From NCBI GenBank assembly GCA_027717865.1, contig JALLOM010000003.1, positions 1 to 40,409 on the forward strand: a DNA stretch of 40,409 bases, given 5' to 3'. The stretch is from Acidobacteria bacterium AH-259-O06 (GTDB taxonomy: Bacteria > Acidobacteriota > UBA6911 > RPQK01 > JADFOI01). A program made the translations under genes and the position numbers. Under the pieces are notes generated by a model. The model was not told the DNA's origin. It saw only the letters and a list, made by a program, of their open reading frames with translations, and searched no databases. Of the stretch, positions 18,152-29,712 are shown piece by piece (position 1 is the stretch's first letter; each line of letters begins with the position of its first letter).

Positions 18152-19567
18152 TCACAGAATGTAGCGGGACAGATCTTGATTCTTCACAATTTCCGCTAAC
18201 TGATCCCGGACGTACTTTCCATCGATAATGACTTGTGTCCTGGACAAATTAGGCGCCTCGAAGGAGATTTCTTCTAAAAGTGCCTCCATGATCGTGTGCA
18301 GGCGGCGAGCCCCAATGTTCTCGGTATTTTCGTTCACAAGGTTGGCCAGATGAGCAATTTCGCCAATGCCATCCTTGGTAAATTTCAATCGGACACCTTC
18401 AGTTGCCAGAAGATCCCTATACTGCTTGACCAGAGCGTTTTTGGGCTCTCGGAGAATTCGAACGAAATCGTTTTCGGTCAAGGAGTCCATTTCAACTCTG
18501 ACGGGAAATCTCCCCTGCAGTTCTGGAATGAGATCGGAGGGTTTCGAGACGTGGAAGGCTCCGGCAGCCACAAACAGGATGTGATCGGTGCGAAGCATCC
18601 CGTAGCGGGTGCTGACAGTGGTTCCCTCGACGATGGGTAAAATGTCCCGCTGCACACCTTCTCGGCTGATCTCGGGCCCTTGTCCGGTTTCTCTTCCCGC
18701 AATCTTGTCAATTTCGTCGATAAAAACAATGCCTGACTCTTCGACTCGCTCCAGGGCCTCTCGAGTCACCTGCTCCATATCAATGAGTTTGGATTCTTCC
18801 TCCACACTGAGGTAGTCCAAGGCTTCCTCGACGCTCATTTTGTGCTTTCGCTTGCGCGTTCCAAAGATGCCGGGCAAGAAATCCTTAATGTTAACGTCCA
18901 TTTCCTCGATGCCCTGGCTGGTGATAATCTCAAAAGAGGGAAAACTGCGGCCGGGAACTTCCAACTCTACGCTTCTGTGGTTCAACTTGCCCTCTCGAAG
19001 CTGACGACGTAATTTCTCACGAGTTTGGTTAAATTTCTGGAGTCTTTCCGAGCTGAGTTGCTTGTCGAGTTCGGTCTGCGAAGCCTTCGCTTTTGTCTTC
19101 TTGAGAGGCGGAAGCAAAAGGTCGAGCAGTCGTTTTTCCGCAGTGCGTTGTGCTTTTTCTTCCACCTCGGCCGCCCTTTTCTGCCGAATCATTTCCACCG
19201 CGATATCGACCAGGTCCCGAATGATGGACTCGACATCACGGCCGACGTAACCCACTTCGGTGAACTTACTGGCTTCTACTTTCAGAAAGGGGGAATTGGC
19301 CAGCCGAGCCAGGCGGCGCGCGATTTCTGTCTTTCCGACGCCTGTCGATCCAATCATGAGGATGTTCTTGGGTTGGATTTCTTCGGCCATTTCCGCAGAT
19401 AACTTCTGTCTGCGCATTCGATTCCGAAGTGCCACTGCCACTGCGCGCTTGGCCTTGCGTTGGCCCACCACGTACTTGTCGAGCTCATACACAATCTGCC
19501 CGGGTGTCATCTCATCCAGATTGAAGGGACCTTCTTCGAGTTGTGTTTTTAATGGGTGAGTAGCCAT
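18152..19567 (-). CDS. hslU: ATP-dependent protease ATPase subunit HslU
   Basis: [35 protein letters not shown], Walker [32 protein letters not shown], Walker [15 protein letters not shown]-terminal NQDLSRYIL. Confidence 0.97.
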   Translation of the reverse strand: MATHPLKTQLEEGPFNLDEMTPGQIVYELDKYVVGQRKAKRAVAVALRNRMRRQKLSAEMAEEIQPKNILMIGSTGVGKTEIARRLARLANSPFLKVEASKFTEVGYVGRDVESIIRDLVDIAVEMIRQKRAAEVEEKAQRTAEKRLLDLLLPPLKKTKAKASQTELDKQLSSERLQKFNQTREKLRRQLREGKLNHRSVELEVPGRSFPSFEIITSQGIEEMDVNIKDFLPGIFGTRKRKHKMSVEEALDYLSVEEESKLIDMEQVTREALERVEESGIVFIDEIDKIAGRETGQGPEISREGVQRDILPIVEGTTVSTRYGMLRTDHILFVAAGAFHVSKPSDLIPELQGRFPVRVEMDSLTENDFVRILREPKNALVKQYRDLLATEGVRLKFTKDGIGEIAHLANLVNENTENIGARRLHTIMEALLEEISFEAPNLSRTQVIIDGKYVRDQLAEIVKNQDLSRYIL

Positions 19568-19610
19568 GACGAAAATTAGAAATTCAAGTCGATAACCACT
19601 TAGAAATGAT

Positions 19611-20144
19611 TCAAAGGGATTCGACAGTTATGCAGGTGTTTGTATAGACACAAATCTCTCCTGCGATTTTCAGAGATTCCTCGGCAATTTCGGGTGCTGA
19701 TTTCTTTGTAAACTTCAGCAGAGCGCGAGCTGCTGCCAGGGCATATGGACCTCCGGATCCAATGGCAATGAGGCCATCGTCCGGTTCAATCAAGTCTCCA
19801 TCTCCAGAAACCAAGAAGGAATTAGTTTTGTCGCTAATTACCAGGAGTGCATGCAAGTGTCGCAAGACTTTGTCGGTGCGCCATTCCTTGGCTAATTCCA
19901 CGGCAGCTCGGGGAAGGTTTCCATGAAACTCTTCCAACTTGCTCTCAAAGCGAGCGAAAAGAGAAAAGGCATCGGCCGTTGAGCCGGCAAAGCCGGCTAA
20001 AACCTGATCATCGTGAAGACGGCGAATCTTCCTGGCTGTACCCTTGATGATCGTGTCCTCCAGACTCACTTGGCCGTCTCCGGCCAGAGCAACCTGGCTG
20101 CCACGCCTGACTAAAAGTATGGTCGTACCCCGCAGAGCTGCCAT
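19611..20144 (-). CDS. hslV: ATP-dependent protease peptidase subunit HslV
   Basis: [68 protein letters not shown]; located directly upstream of hslU. Confidence 0.97.
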   Translation of the reverse strand: MAALRGTTILLVRRGSQVALAGDGQVSLEDTIIKGTARKIRRLHDDQVLAGFAGSTADAFSLFARFESKLEEFHGNLPRAAVELAKEWRTDKVLRHLHALLVISDKTNSFLVSGDGDLIEPDDGLIAIGSGGPYALAAARALLKFTKKSAPEIAEESLKIAGEICVYTNTCITVESL

Positions 20145-20195
20145 AATGGACTCAAGTATAATATAAGCCTCAGCAGCCGAGCAAAAGCAGCGTCG

Positions 20196-20233
20196 AGTTT
20201 CAGGTTTCAGCTTTCAACCTGGAACCTGGAACG
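20196..20233. repeat. Short 7-bp-period array between hslV and thrC
   Basis: gtttcaggtttcagctttcaacctggaacctggaac. Confidence 0.7.
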
Positions 20234-20246
20234 TCATGGAGTGAGC

Positions 20247-21443
20247 ATGTCCTTCGCTAAGCATCTTGAGTGTTCCCGCTGCGGTAAGACCTTTTCACCC
20301 CGGGCACTGCACACTCTTTGCCTGAGTTGCCAGTCCCCGCTTCTGGTCCGCTACCATCTGGATGAGATTAAACGGAGAAGTAAGAAGACAGCCTTGATCA
20401 ACCGACCACCTAATATGTGGCGATACCACGAGGTTATGCCTGTGGACAGCCACCACGATATTGTCAGTCTGGGTGAAGGATACACCCCGCTTCTACAATT
20501 GAAACGATTGGGATCCAGCCATGGTCTTTCTGCCTTGTATGTGAAAGACGAGTCCCTGAATCCTACCGGAACCTTCAAGGCTCGAGGGCTCTCAGCGGCT
20601 GTGTCCATGGCCCGTAAATTGGGTGTGAAAAAAGTTGCCATCCCCACAGCAGGCAATGCCGGTGGAGCATTGGCTGCATATGGTGCTAGGGCCGGTATGG
20701 AAGTTTTTGTCTTCATGCCCAAGGATACCCCTTTGGCAAACGTGGTTGAAACAAAAATGGCGGGGGCACATGTAGAGCTCATCGATGGGCTCATTACCGA
20801 CGCAGCTCGGATTGTTGCCGAACGCAAGGACAAAGCGGGATGGTTTGACCTCTCTACCCTCAAGGAGCCCTACCGGATCGAAGGGAAGAAGACCATGGGT
20901 TACGAGTTGGCCGAGCAATTCCAGTGGCAGCTCCCCGATGTGATTGTCTATCCCACGGGGGGAGGCACCGGTTTAATCGGCATGTGGAAGGCTTTCACCG
21001 AGATGGAGGAGCTGGGCTGGATCGACGAAAAACGTCCTCGAATGGTCGCCGTCCAGTCCGAGGGTTGTGCACCCATTGTGAAAGCCTTTCAGGAGGGCAA
21101 GGATTCCGCGGAGGTTTGGGTCTCTCCTCGGACCTTTGCCTCCGGCATTCGCGTTCCCAAGGCAATTGGGGACTTCTTGATCCTTCGGGTGTTAAGGCAG
21201 AGCCGAGGGCAGGCAGTGAGTGTAACTGATTTGGAAATCTACCAGGCTATCCACCAAGTTGGATCCTCTGAGGGTTTGTTCCTGGGGCCTGAAGGGGCAG
21301 CCTGTTGGACGGCTGTAAAAAAGTTGCGGGAAAGGCAATGGATTGGCCGCGAAGAAAAAGTGGTTCTTTTGAACACCGGTTCAGGACTCAAATACCTTGA
21401 TTCGCTTCAACACTTTGAAAAACAATCGTTCCCCGGTGAGTAA
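20247..21443 (+). CDS. thrC: Threonine synthase
   Basis: N-terminal zinc-ribbon-like CSRCGKTFSPRALHTLCLSCQSPL, PLP site VKDESLNPTGTFKARGLSAAVSMA, and VYPTGGGTGLIGMWKAF. Confidence 0.9.
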   Translation: MSFAKHLECSRCGKTFSPRALHTLCLSCQSPLLVRYHLDEIKRRSKKTALINRPPNMWRYHEVMPVDSHHDIVSLGEGYTPLLQLKRLGSSHGLSALYVKDESLNPTGTFKARGLSAAVSMARKLGVKKVAIPTAGNAGGALAAYGARAGMEVFVFMPKDTPLANVVETKMAGAHVELIDGLITDAARIVAERKDKAGWFDLSTLKEPYRIEGKKTMGYELAEQFQWQLPDVIVYPTGGGTGLIGMWKAFTEMEELGWIDEKRPRMVAVQSEGCAPIVKAFQEGKDSAEVWVSPRTFASGIRVPKAIGDFLILRVLRQSRGQAVSVTDLEIYQAIHQVGSSEGLFLGPEGAACWTAVKKLRERQWIGREEKVVLLNTGSGLKYLDSLQHFEKQSFPGE

Positions 21444-21514
21444 GATCGCACTTTTACATATTTTGTAAAACTTTTTTAGAATAACTGCATCTAAGTTGGC
21501 AGGGTGATTCTTAT

Positions 21515-21585
21515 GGGCAGGGGCCAGTCTTCTCTCCTCCTTGGAAGTCCCGACAGGACACACCCCAAATCGCTGGCCCCTTCCC
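21515..21585. other. Candidate structured RNA or bidirectional terminator between convergent thrC and brkB-like gene
   Basis: ggggccag (21520-21527) / ctggcccc (21573-21580) perfect 8-bp stem, with internal gtcc-cgaca-ggac hairpin, flanked by GC-rich sequence. Confidence 0.3.
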
Positions 21586-21600
21586 GCCTTTGATGTTCGG

Positions 21601-22560
21601 TTAGACTGATTGCGGCGTCAAGTCTTTTTTGAAGTCAGCCCCATTTTTTTCGCGCACGTGATAGATTTCGGAGTTGATTTCGCCTCCCAGCAGCAAGAAA
21701 AAACTGGAAAGGTAAAACCAGATCATCAGCACAATGAGGGCTCCCAGACTTCCATATAGTCTCTGATAAATTTCGTAGCTGACGAATCGATTGACGCAAA
21801 AGGCGAATCCTCTGGATCCGACAATCCACCCCAGGGTGGCAATCATACTGCCCGGAGATAGAAGAGTCCAGGGAAGGCGCCGTGCCAGAAGAGCAGTGTA
21901 AACAATTTGGATTCCGATGTTGAGTAAAAGGAAGATCAAAATCCAACGACTGGCGAAGTAAATGGTTCCTAGATGAGCCCGAAAGGAAGGATAGGGTTCG
22001 ATTGTGATTCGACTCAGAAGCAGTTTGATAAGCCAGTCGCCAAAAAAAAGAAGAATCCCTGAATTGATCACAAAAATTGATACCAGAATCGTCACACCCA
22101 CCGCGACCAAGCGTACTTTGAAGTAGGAGCGCGGATCCCGAATCGCGTAGGCTCGATTCAGCACTCCTCCAATCGCATTAAAGGCTATCGATGCCCACCA
22201 CAGTGCCAACAAAATGCCCAGGGAGAGCACTCCGGTGTTGCCGGCATTGACCAGGTTAACGGCGATGTTGCGAACCCAGGTGTAGGTCCTCTCGGGTAGA
22301 AACTGATGCATTTCAAGCAGCATCTTCTCGAGTAGTCCCGGCTCCAGAGGGATCAAACCAATGAGTGCGCTGAGGAAAATGAGGAAGGGAAAGAAGGCCA
22401 GTAAGAAGTAGTAACTCAATTGGGCGGCCGTCCCCCAGCAATCATCCCCATCCATCTCCTTCCATAGATCTTTCCAAAATTTCCCCTTAGAAAGGTACTG
22501 GAAGGCGTCCAAATCCAATCTCACGGGATTATAATGGAAGGCGTCCGAATCCAATCTCAT
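21601..22560 (-). CDS. YihY/virulence factor BrkB family membrane protein
   Basis: DGDDCWGTAAQLSYYFLLAFFPFLIFLSALIGLIP...RIYGSLGALIVLMIWFYLSSFFLLLGGEINSE-type pattern (sequence here: QRLYGSLGALIVLMIWFYLSSFFLLLGGEINSEIY). Start placed at an internal Met (MRLDSDAF) to limit overlap with the upstream ORF. Confidence 0.9.
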   Translation of the reverse strand: MRLDSDAFHYNPVRLDLDAFQYLSKGKFWKDLWKEMDGDDCWGTAAQLSYYFLLAFFPFLIFLSALIGLIPLEPGLLEKMLLEMHQFLPERTYTWVRNIAVNLVNAGNTGVLSLGILLALWWASIAFNAIGGVLNRAYAIRDPRSYFKVRLVAVGVTILVSIFVINSGILLFFGDWLIKLLLSRITIEPYPSFRAHLGTIYFASRWILIFLLLNIGIQIVYTALLARRLPWTLLSPGSMIATLGWIVGSRGFAFCVNRFVSYEIYQRLYGSLGALIVLMIWFYLSSFFLLLGGEINSEIYHVREKNGADFKKDLTPQSV

Positions 22561-22591
22561 GGGATTTAACGACTGATACACCCACCGGGGG

Positions 22592-22810
22592 TCAGAGGGA
22601 AGCCTGGTACGAGGTAAGAATAAAACGATATTCTTCAAAACAGCGCTGGCACTTAAACAGGTGGTCAATGGTATCGATAACTTCCATATCGGAAAGCTGT
22701 TTCTTAGCCAGAGAATGCAGTTTCAATGAGTCCACATGAGTCCTCCCATTATTGGCGGGAAATGTGATCGTGAACATGATTTTGGTGATGATCGGAGTGC
22801 TCATGCGCAC
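22592..22810 (-). CDS. Small protein with HxxxCxxC motif (zf-HC2/anti-sigma-like), uncharacterised
   Basis: 72 aa; VIDTIDHLFKCQRCFEEYRFIL resembles a zinc-finger anti-sigma motif; lies directly upstream of the BrkB-like gene. Confidence 0.4.
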   Translation of the reverse strand: MRMSTPIITKIMFTITFPANNGRTHVDSLKLHSLAKKQLSDMEVIDTIDHLFKCQRCFEEYRFILTSYQASL

Positions 22811-22822
22811 CTGTTATGATAA

Positions 22823-24941
<2,119 letters not shown>

Positions 24942-24991
24942 TCGAACAACTAGCCGGGCGGTGATATGATCAATTTTTACAGGAGTGAAGC

Positions 24992-26017
24992 ATGAAACGC
25001 ATCGCCATCCATTTAGCCCTTCTGACTTTTGTGGTGTCGGCAGATCTTTCTGCTCAGCAAGAGCCAGGCGGTCGAGACACACAACCGACCGAACGCTCCA
25101 CTAGTCGGAGCGGAATAATCGTGGGACGTATTCAACTCCCTCGCGGGGAGCATCAGATCCCTCGAATGATCACAGTGACCTTGAATACTATGGGCGGAAG
25201 TTTCCTGCAAAGAAAGACTATGAACAGTGAAGTGTCCTTCATATTTGCTAACGTTCGCAACGGTCACTACATCATTACCTTAGAAAGTCTTGGATACCAA
25301 ACGGTGGAAAAGACTATCGAAGTCAGGACTTTTCTGCCCAATGACGAGACTTTCGTGCCTCTAACCCTGGGCAGGCGTTTGCCCGAGGGTGACATGGGGG
25401 TCCCTAGAGGTTACGGGAGCGAGCTCTCCGCAGCGTCGCTTTTGATTCCCCAAAAGGCGCGTAAGGAGTTAGAAAAGGCCAACCGCGAGAGCGAAAACAA
25501 CAAGCCAGAGAAGGCCATCCAACATCTGCAGAAAGCCTTGGAGATCTATCCCGAACTGTACCAGGCTTACAATAACCTGGCCGTGCAGTACGTTCGTCTG
25601 GGTCGAACAGCAGAGGCCATCGACTCGCTGCAGAAGTCGGTTGGCTTAAATCCCGACGATGCAACAATCTGTCGCAATTTGGCGCAGCTTTACCTGGGCC
25701 AAGGGTCTTACGGCGAAGCGCTGGTGCCGTTGAAGCGCTCACTGGAACTGGATGCGCAAAACAGCAAAGGCCGGATGCTTTTAGGTGAGGTGTACCTGGG
25801 TATGGGCCAGTACCTCTTGGCGCTCAATTATTTTCACAGCGCCGCTCGCGAAAACCCGAAAGACCGCTCCTATCTCGGAATCGGGCAGTGTTATCTTCAG
25901 CTTGGACTTCATAAGGAGGCGTTGCAGGAATTCAAGGGATTTATTGCCCAAGAACCGAAGGACCCGCGAGCGGGAAGTGTCCGCGAGATGATCTCCCAAC
26001 TGGAGAAAGAATTGTAG
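24992..26017 (+). CDS. Secreted TPR-repeat protein with N-terminal carboxypeptidase-regulatory-like domain
   Basis: Signal peptide MKRIAIHLALLTFVVSADLSAQ; NGHYIITLESLGYQTVEKTIEV; TPR units (AIQHLQKALEIYPELYQAYNNLAVQYVRLGRTAEAIDSLQKSVGLNPDDATICRNLAQLY...). Confidence 0.88.
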   Translation: MKRIAIHLALLTFVVSADLSAQQEPGGRDTQPTERSTSRSGIIVGRIQLPRGEHQIPRMITVTLNTMGGSFLQRKTMNSEVSFIFANVRNGHYIITLESLGYQTVEKTIEVRTFLPNDETFVPLTLGRRLPEGDMGVPRGYGSELSAASLLIPQKARKELEKANRESENNKPEKAIQHLQKALEIYPELYQAYNNLAVQYVRLGRTAEAIDSLQKSVGLNPDDATICRNLAQLYLGQGSYGEALVPLKRSLELDAQNSKGRMLLGEVYLGMGQYLLALNYFHSAARENPKDRSYLGIGQCYLQLGLHKEALQEFKGFIAQEPKDPRAGSVREMISQLEKEL

Positions 26018-26033
26018 GAGTTGGGGGTCAGAC

Positions 26034-27329
26034 CTAGACCTCCGGATACTTCCAGGGTGTGCGGTAGGGACGACTGAGCAATGTGTTGGCTTCGGGATCG
26101 CCGATGATCATTTCTTTTTCGCCGTCCCATTGGACGCTGCGCCCCAACTTCAGCGACAGCATGCCGAGCAGACTCATATTGGTTGCACGCTGACCGATTT
26201 CAATGTCGCACGCAGGTCGCCTATTGTTCTTGATGCTGTGTAGGAAATCCGCCCAGAGCTCGCGAATATTTTGATCGTCCGGCTTGTTTAAGTGCGGGTC
26301 TTGGTGGATGATCGGTTTGCCTTTTTTGCTCGGATAAAAAGTCCAGCCATCTTGCCAGCCCATGTGGAAGGTACCTTCGGTACCATAGAAATAGCAGCCG
26401 ATGTTGGATTTCTCAGCTTCATTGCCGGCGTATCGACGGTGCTCCCAAACTGCAGTGAAGGATTCGAACTCGAAACTGGCCACCTGGGTGTCGGGCGCAT
26501 CGGTGTTGTCCTCTTTGATATGGCGGCCGCCGGTAGAAAAAACCTTACGCGGATATTTTTCTTCAGTCCACCACAGGATCTGATCCATCCAGTGGATACC
26601 CCAGTCAGCCAAAGTGCCGTTGGCAAAATCGAGGAATTGGCGGAAACCCTTGGGATGAATTTTCTGGTTGAAAGGGCGCAGAGGTGCCGGACCGCACCAC
26701 ATGTTCCAGTCTAAGCCTGGAGGTGCTTCGGAGTCCGGAGTCGGCCCACCCGGTCCGCCGGGATAATGTACAAACGCGCGGACCATGCCAATCTTACCGG
26801 CCTTGCCTAATTTTAGAAACTCCATGCCCGATTTGTTGTGGGGCGAAACGCGGCGATGGGTGCCGACCTGGACGACACGGTCATAGTCGCGCGCCGCTTT
26901 CACCATAGCACGTCCTTCGTTGATGGTATGGCTGATAGGCTTCTCCACGTAGACATGAGCCCCCGCCCTGAGGGCGGCGATGGTGCAGAGCGCATGCCAA
27001 TGGTCGGGTGTGGCCACAATGACGATCTGGGGTTTTTCTTTGGCCAGGAGTTCCCGGTAGTCTTTATATTTTTGGGGCCTGTCTCCGGAGAGTTTTTCTA
27101 CCTCTTGAAAGGCAGGGTCTAACTGATTCTGGTCCACATCGCACATGGCCACGATCTTACTCTCGCCGGCCTCCATCGCGCAGCGCAAGATGTTCATACC
27201 CCACCAACCGCTTCCGATTAAAGCAGTCCTGTATGTTTGATTCCTTGTAACGCCGATGATGGGCACAGCCGAGAGAACCATGCCGGTCCCAAGGGAAGTC
27301 TTAATAAAGTCTCTGCGATTCACTTTCAT
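26034..27329 (-). CDS. Gfo/Idh/MocA family oxidoreductase with Tat signal
   Basis: MKVNRRDFIKTSLGTGMVLSAVP (Tat-like); Rossmann RTALIGSGWWGMNILRCAM; CTIAALRAGAHVYVEKPISHTINEGRAMV (EKP motif). Confidence 0.93.
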   Translation of the reverse strand: MKVNRRDFIKTSLGTGMVLSAVPIIGVTRNQTYRTALIGSGWWGMNILRCAMEAGESKIVAMCDVDQNQLDPAFQEVEKLSGDRPQKYKDYRELLAKEKPQIVIVATPDHWHALCTIAALRAGAHVYVEKPISHTINEGRAMVKAARDYDRVVQVGTHRRVSPHNKSGMEFLKLGKAGKIGMVRAFVHYPGGPGGPTPDSEAPPGLDWNMWCGPAPLRPFNQKIHPKGFRQFLDFANGTLADWGIHWMDQILWWTEEKYPRKVFSTGGRHIKEDNTDAPDTQVASFEFESFTAVWEHRRYAGNEAEKSNIGCYFYGTEGTFHMGWQDGWTFYPSKKGKPIIHQDPHLNKPDDQNIRELWADFLHSIKNNRRPACDIEIGQRATNMSLLGMLSLKLGRSVQWDGEKEMIIGDPEANTLLSRPYRTPWKYPEV

Positions 27330-27436
27330 AGGTATTTACTCGACTATATTAATGGTTAAAGGTTTGGCTTCAGCCGACAGTGGGCCAAATAATAGCATGG
27401 TCAACACAGATAGTCGACGACAATAACGGCCCGTAC

Positions 27437-27524
27437 GAAGTTCCGAGTTCTGGGTTGCAAGTTCAAAGTTCCATCGTGGACGTTGCCACTTGTCAGCTGT
27501 CAGTTGTCGGCTGTCAGTTGATTC
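27437..27524. repeat. 7-bp-period array 3' of the enolase-superfamily gene
   Basis: aagttccgagttctgggttgcaagttcaaagttcca and tgtcagctgtcagttgtcggctgtcagttgatt. Confidence 0.75.
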
Positions 27525-28869
27525 ACTGCTTGATGAGCGTCCCGTCACGGCGGCGGATGACCCCCCAACCACCGTTCAGTTTCTGACGTTCGCCCGCCTC
27601 AAAGCTGCCGAAAGGATACTTGCGCGCGGCCTTCTCATCCACCTCGATTCCCCAGCCAGGGGCCTCATTCGCATAAAGGTACCCGTTTTTCATAATCGGA
27701 CATCCCTGAAAGACCTCTTGAACACGCTCGGGAAAAGGGTAATATTCCTGTATTCCGAAATTGTAGCAGGCTAGATCCAAAGCCAGGTTGGCGGCATGGC
27801 CGATGGGGGATACGTCACCGGGACCATGCCAGGCCGTTCGCACGCCGAATATCTCGCCCAGTGCCGCTATTTTTCGGCAGGGCGTCAAACCGCCGGCCTG
27901 AGAGAGATGAACTCGGATAAAATCGATCAGCCTCTCCGCAATGAGCGATGTCCATTCGTGCGGACTGTTAAACAGCTCACCCATGGCCAGAGGCGTTGTG
28001 GAGTGTTGGCGGATCAATCGGAAATAGGCAATATCTTCAGGTGAGACCGGATCCTCCAGGAAGAAAAGCCTGAACTTTTCAACGTCCTTGCAAAACTGTA
28101 GGGCCTGACCCGGGCTAATCCGTTCGTGCACATCGTGCAGCAGCTCGATGTCTTCGCCGAGCTGTTTACGGCATTCTTCAAAGAGTTTCAGTGCGCGGCG
28201 AATCTAGACAGCCGGCTCGAACACGCGATCGTCATGCAGCTTCTGGACAGCCACCTGTCCACGTCTTGCCCCATAACCTGCCATTCCAGGGACACCCACC
28301 TGGACGCGGATGTGGCGAAAACCTTCCACCATGTAACGCCGAGCGTTTTCGATCACGTCGGAGATCTCGGCTCCGCTGGCGTGGCCATAGCAGTCGGCTG
28401 CTTCGCGGCACTTGCCGCCCAGCAGCTGGTAAACGGGCAGGCCCGCCTGGCGTCCCTTGATGTCCCACAGAGCCATGTCGACACCGCTGATCGCGTTGTT
28501 GAGGACGGGCCCGTTGCGCCAGTAGGAGCTGTTGTAGCAGGCCTGCCAGGTGTCGTCAATCCGATCGGCAGGCTTTCCGAGGAGAAAAGGTTTCAAGTAT
28601 TTCTCAACTGCCGGAATCACCAGATCGGCGCGCTGTGTAAACGTCGCACAGCCGTAACCGTAAAGACCATCCTGATCGGTGAGGACCTTCACCACCACCA
28701 GCCGCAGCCGGGCTGGAGCAGTGGCGATAACCTGAATGTCTTTGATCTTGGGGGAGGGCATTCCCCGCACTCTATGCTGCAAGCTTTCCTGGGCCGCCAG
28801 TTCTCGACCCGAAACCAGTCCTGCCAAGGCTCCACTCACCATCATCCGTAAAACGTTGCGCCTGTTCAT
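27523..28869 (-). pseudogene. Mandelate racemase/muconate lactonizing enzyme (enolase superfamily) gene with Tat-like signal, interrupted by an in-frame TAG
   Basis: ORFs 28204..28869 and 27523..28131 are in the same frame. Joined reading ...DRVFEPAV*IRRALKLFEECRKQLGEDIELLHDVHERISPGQALQFCKDVEKFRLFFLEDPVSPED..., TAG at 28204-28206. Enolase-superfamily features: VDMALWDIKGRQAGLPVYQLLGG, FLEDPVSPED, AWHGPGDVSPIGHAANL. Confidence 0.85.
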
Positions 28870-28907
28870 TTAATGCCTCCTGGAACGAGCAATGCTAATA
28901 CGTGGAC

Positions 28908-29030
28908 TTGCAAGTTCCAAGTGTCAAAGCTATTGAGCTGTCAGTCGTCAGCGGGTCAGGTGGTAAACGGGTCAGCAAGTCAGCGGGTCAGGTGGTCAGC
29001 CGGTCAGCTGTCAGCTGTCAGCTGATCAGT
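28908..29030. repeat. 7/8-bp-period array between the cytochrome c stop and the enolase-superfamily start
   Basis: gtcagtcgtcagcgggtcaggtgg...gtcagcaagtcagcgggtcaggtggtcagccggtcagctgtcagctgtcagctgatcag. Confidence 0.8.
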
Positions 29031-29712
29031 GGCAGCCCATACAGCGGAAGTTGGTACCGTGGCAGATTGTGCAAGACGGCTTGTCTAGTTCGAAGCCTGT
29101 GCTGGAATGTAAATCGATATATTCGGGCGTGTGGCCGGCGGGCTTAATTTGGGCCTCGGGGGTGTGACAAAAGCTGCAACTGAAGGGCGGATCGATCTCG
29201 GTGTGACACACCAAGCAGTCTGCCATTTGCGGCAAGTTGTTCAGGCTGGAGAAGTCCGTCTCCCTGAGACCGCGATGGCATGCCGTACAGGGATTGTTTG
29301 TGTCGAGATGCTTTCGAATGTTCCCAGCTCTTCCCAGGTAACTGCCCTGATCAATTGCCGATGCCAGGAGCGGAGCAAGGTTCCCAAATTGGAGATGCCT
29401 CTGGTGGTTGAAACGAAAATCCCGGTGAGGTGACTCAAAAGGCTTTGCCTTTTCAGGGTCGATGTGGCAAAGCGTGCACTCCTTGCGGGCTTTCGTTCCG
29501 TTGTGGCACTGAAGACAAGTTTCCTCAAGCGGCAAGTTATTGTCGGAAGCAGAGCTGCTGCTCACCACAGCAGTATGACAATCCAAGCAGGTGGCCTTTG
29601 CCTGGGTGAGGTGAAAGCGATGAGAAAACTTTAGATTCTCAGATCGAGACGGGGGCGCTTGCGCAAGGTGGGAGAACTGAGCCAGGAGTATCCCGGCCAC
29701 GAACCCTCTCAT
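29026..29712 (-). CDS. Multiheme c-type cytochrome, eight CXXCH motifs
   Basis: CLDCH, CLQCH, CTLCH, CTACH, CLVCH, CSFCH, CTICH, CMGCH, with an N-terminal signal peptide (MRGFVAGILLAQFSHLAQA). Start overlaps the upstream dehydrogenase stop. Confidence 0.9.
   Translation of the reverse strand: MRGFVAGILLAQFSHLAQAPPSRSENLKFSHRFHLTQAKATCLDCHTAVVSSSSASDNNLPLEETCLQCHNGTKARKECTLCHIDPEKAKPFESPHRDFRFNHQRHLQFGNLAPLLASAIDQGSYLGRAGNIRKHLDTNNPCTACHRGLRETDFSSLNNLPQMADCLVCHTEIDPPFSCSFCHTPEAQIKPAGHTPEYIDLHSSTGFELDKPSCTICHGTNFRCMGCH

Noticed and set aside
28126-28851. 241-aa plus-strand ORF spanning the amber site
   Set aside because: Antisense to the enolase-superfamily gene, whose minus-strand reading has clear family motifs on both sides.
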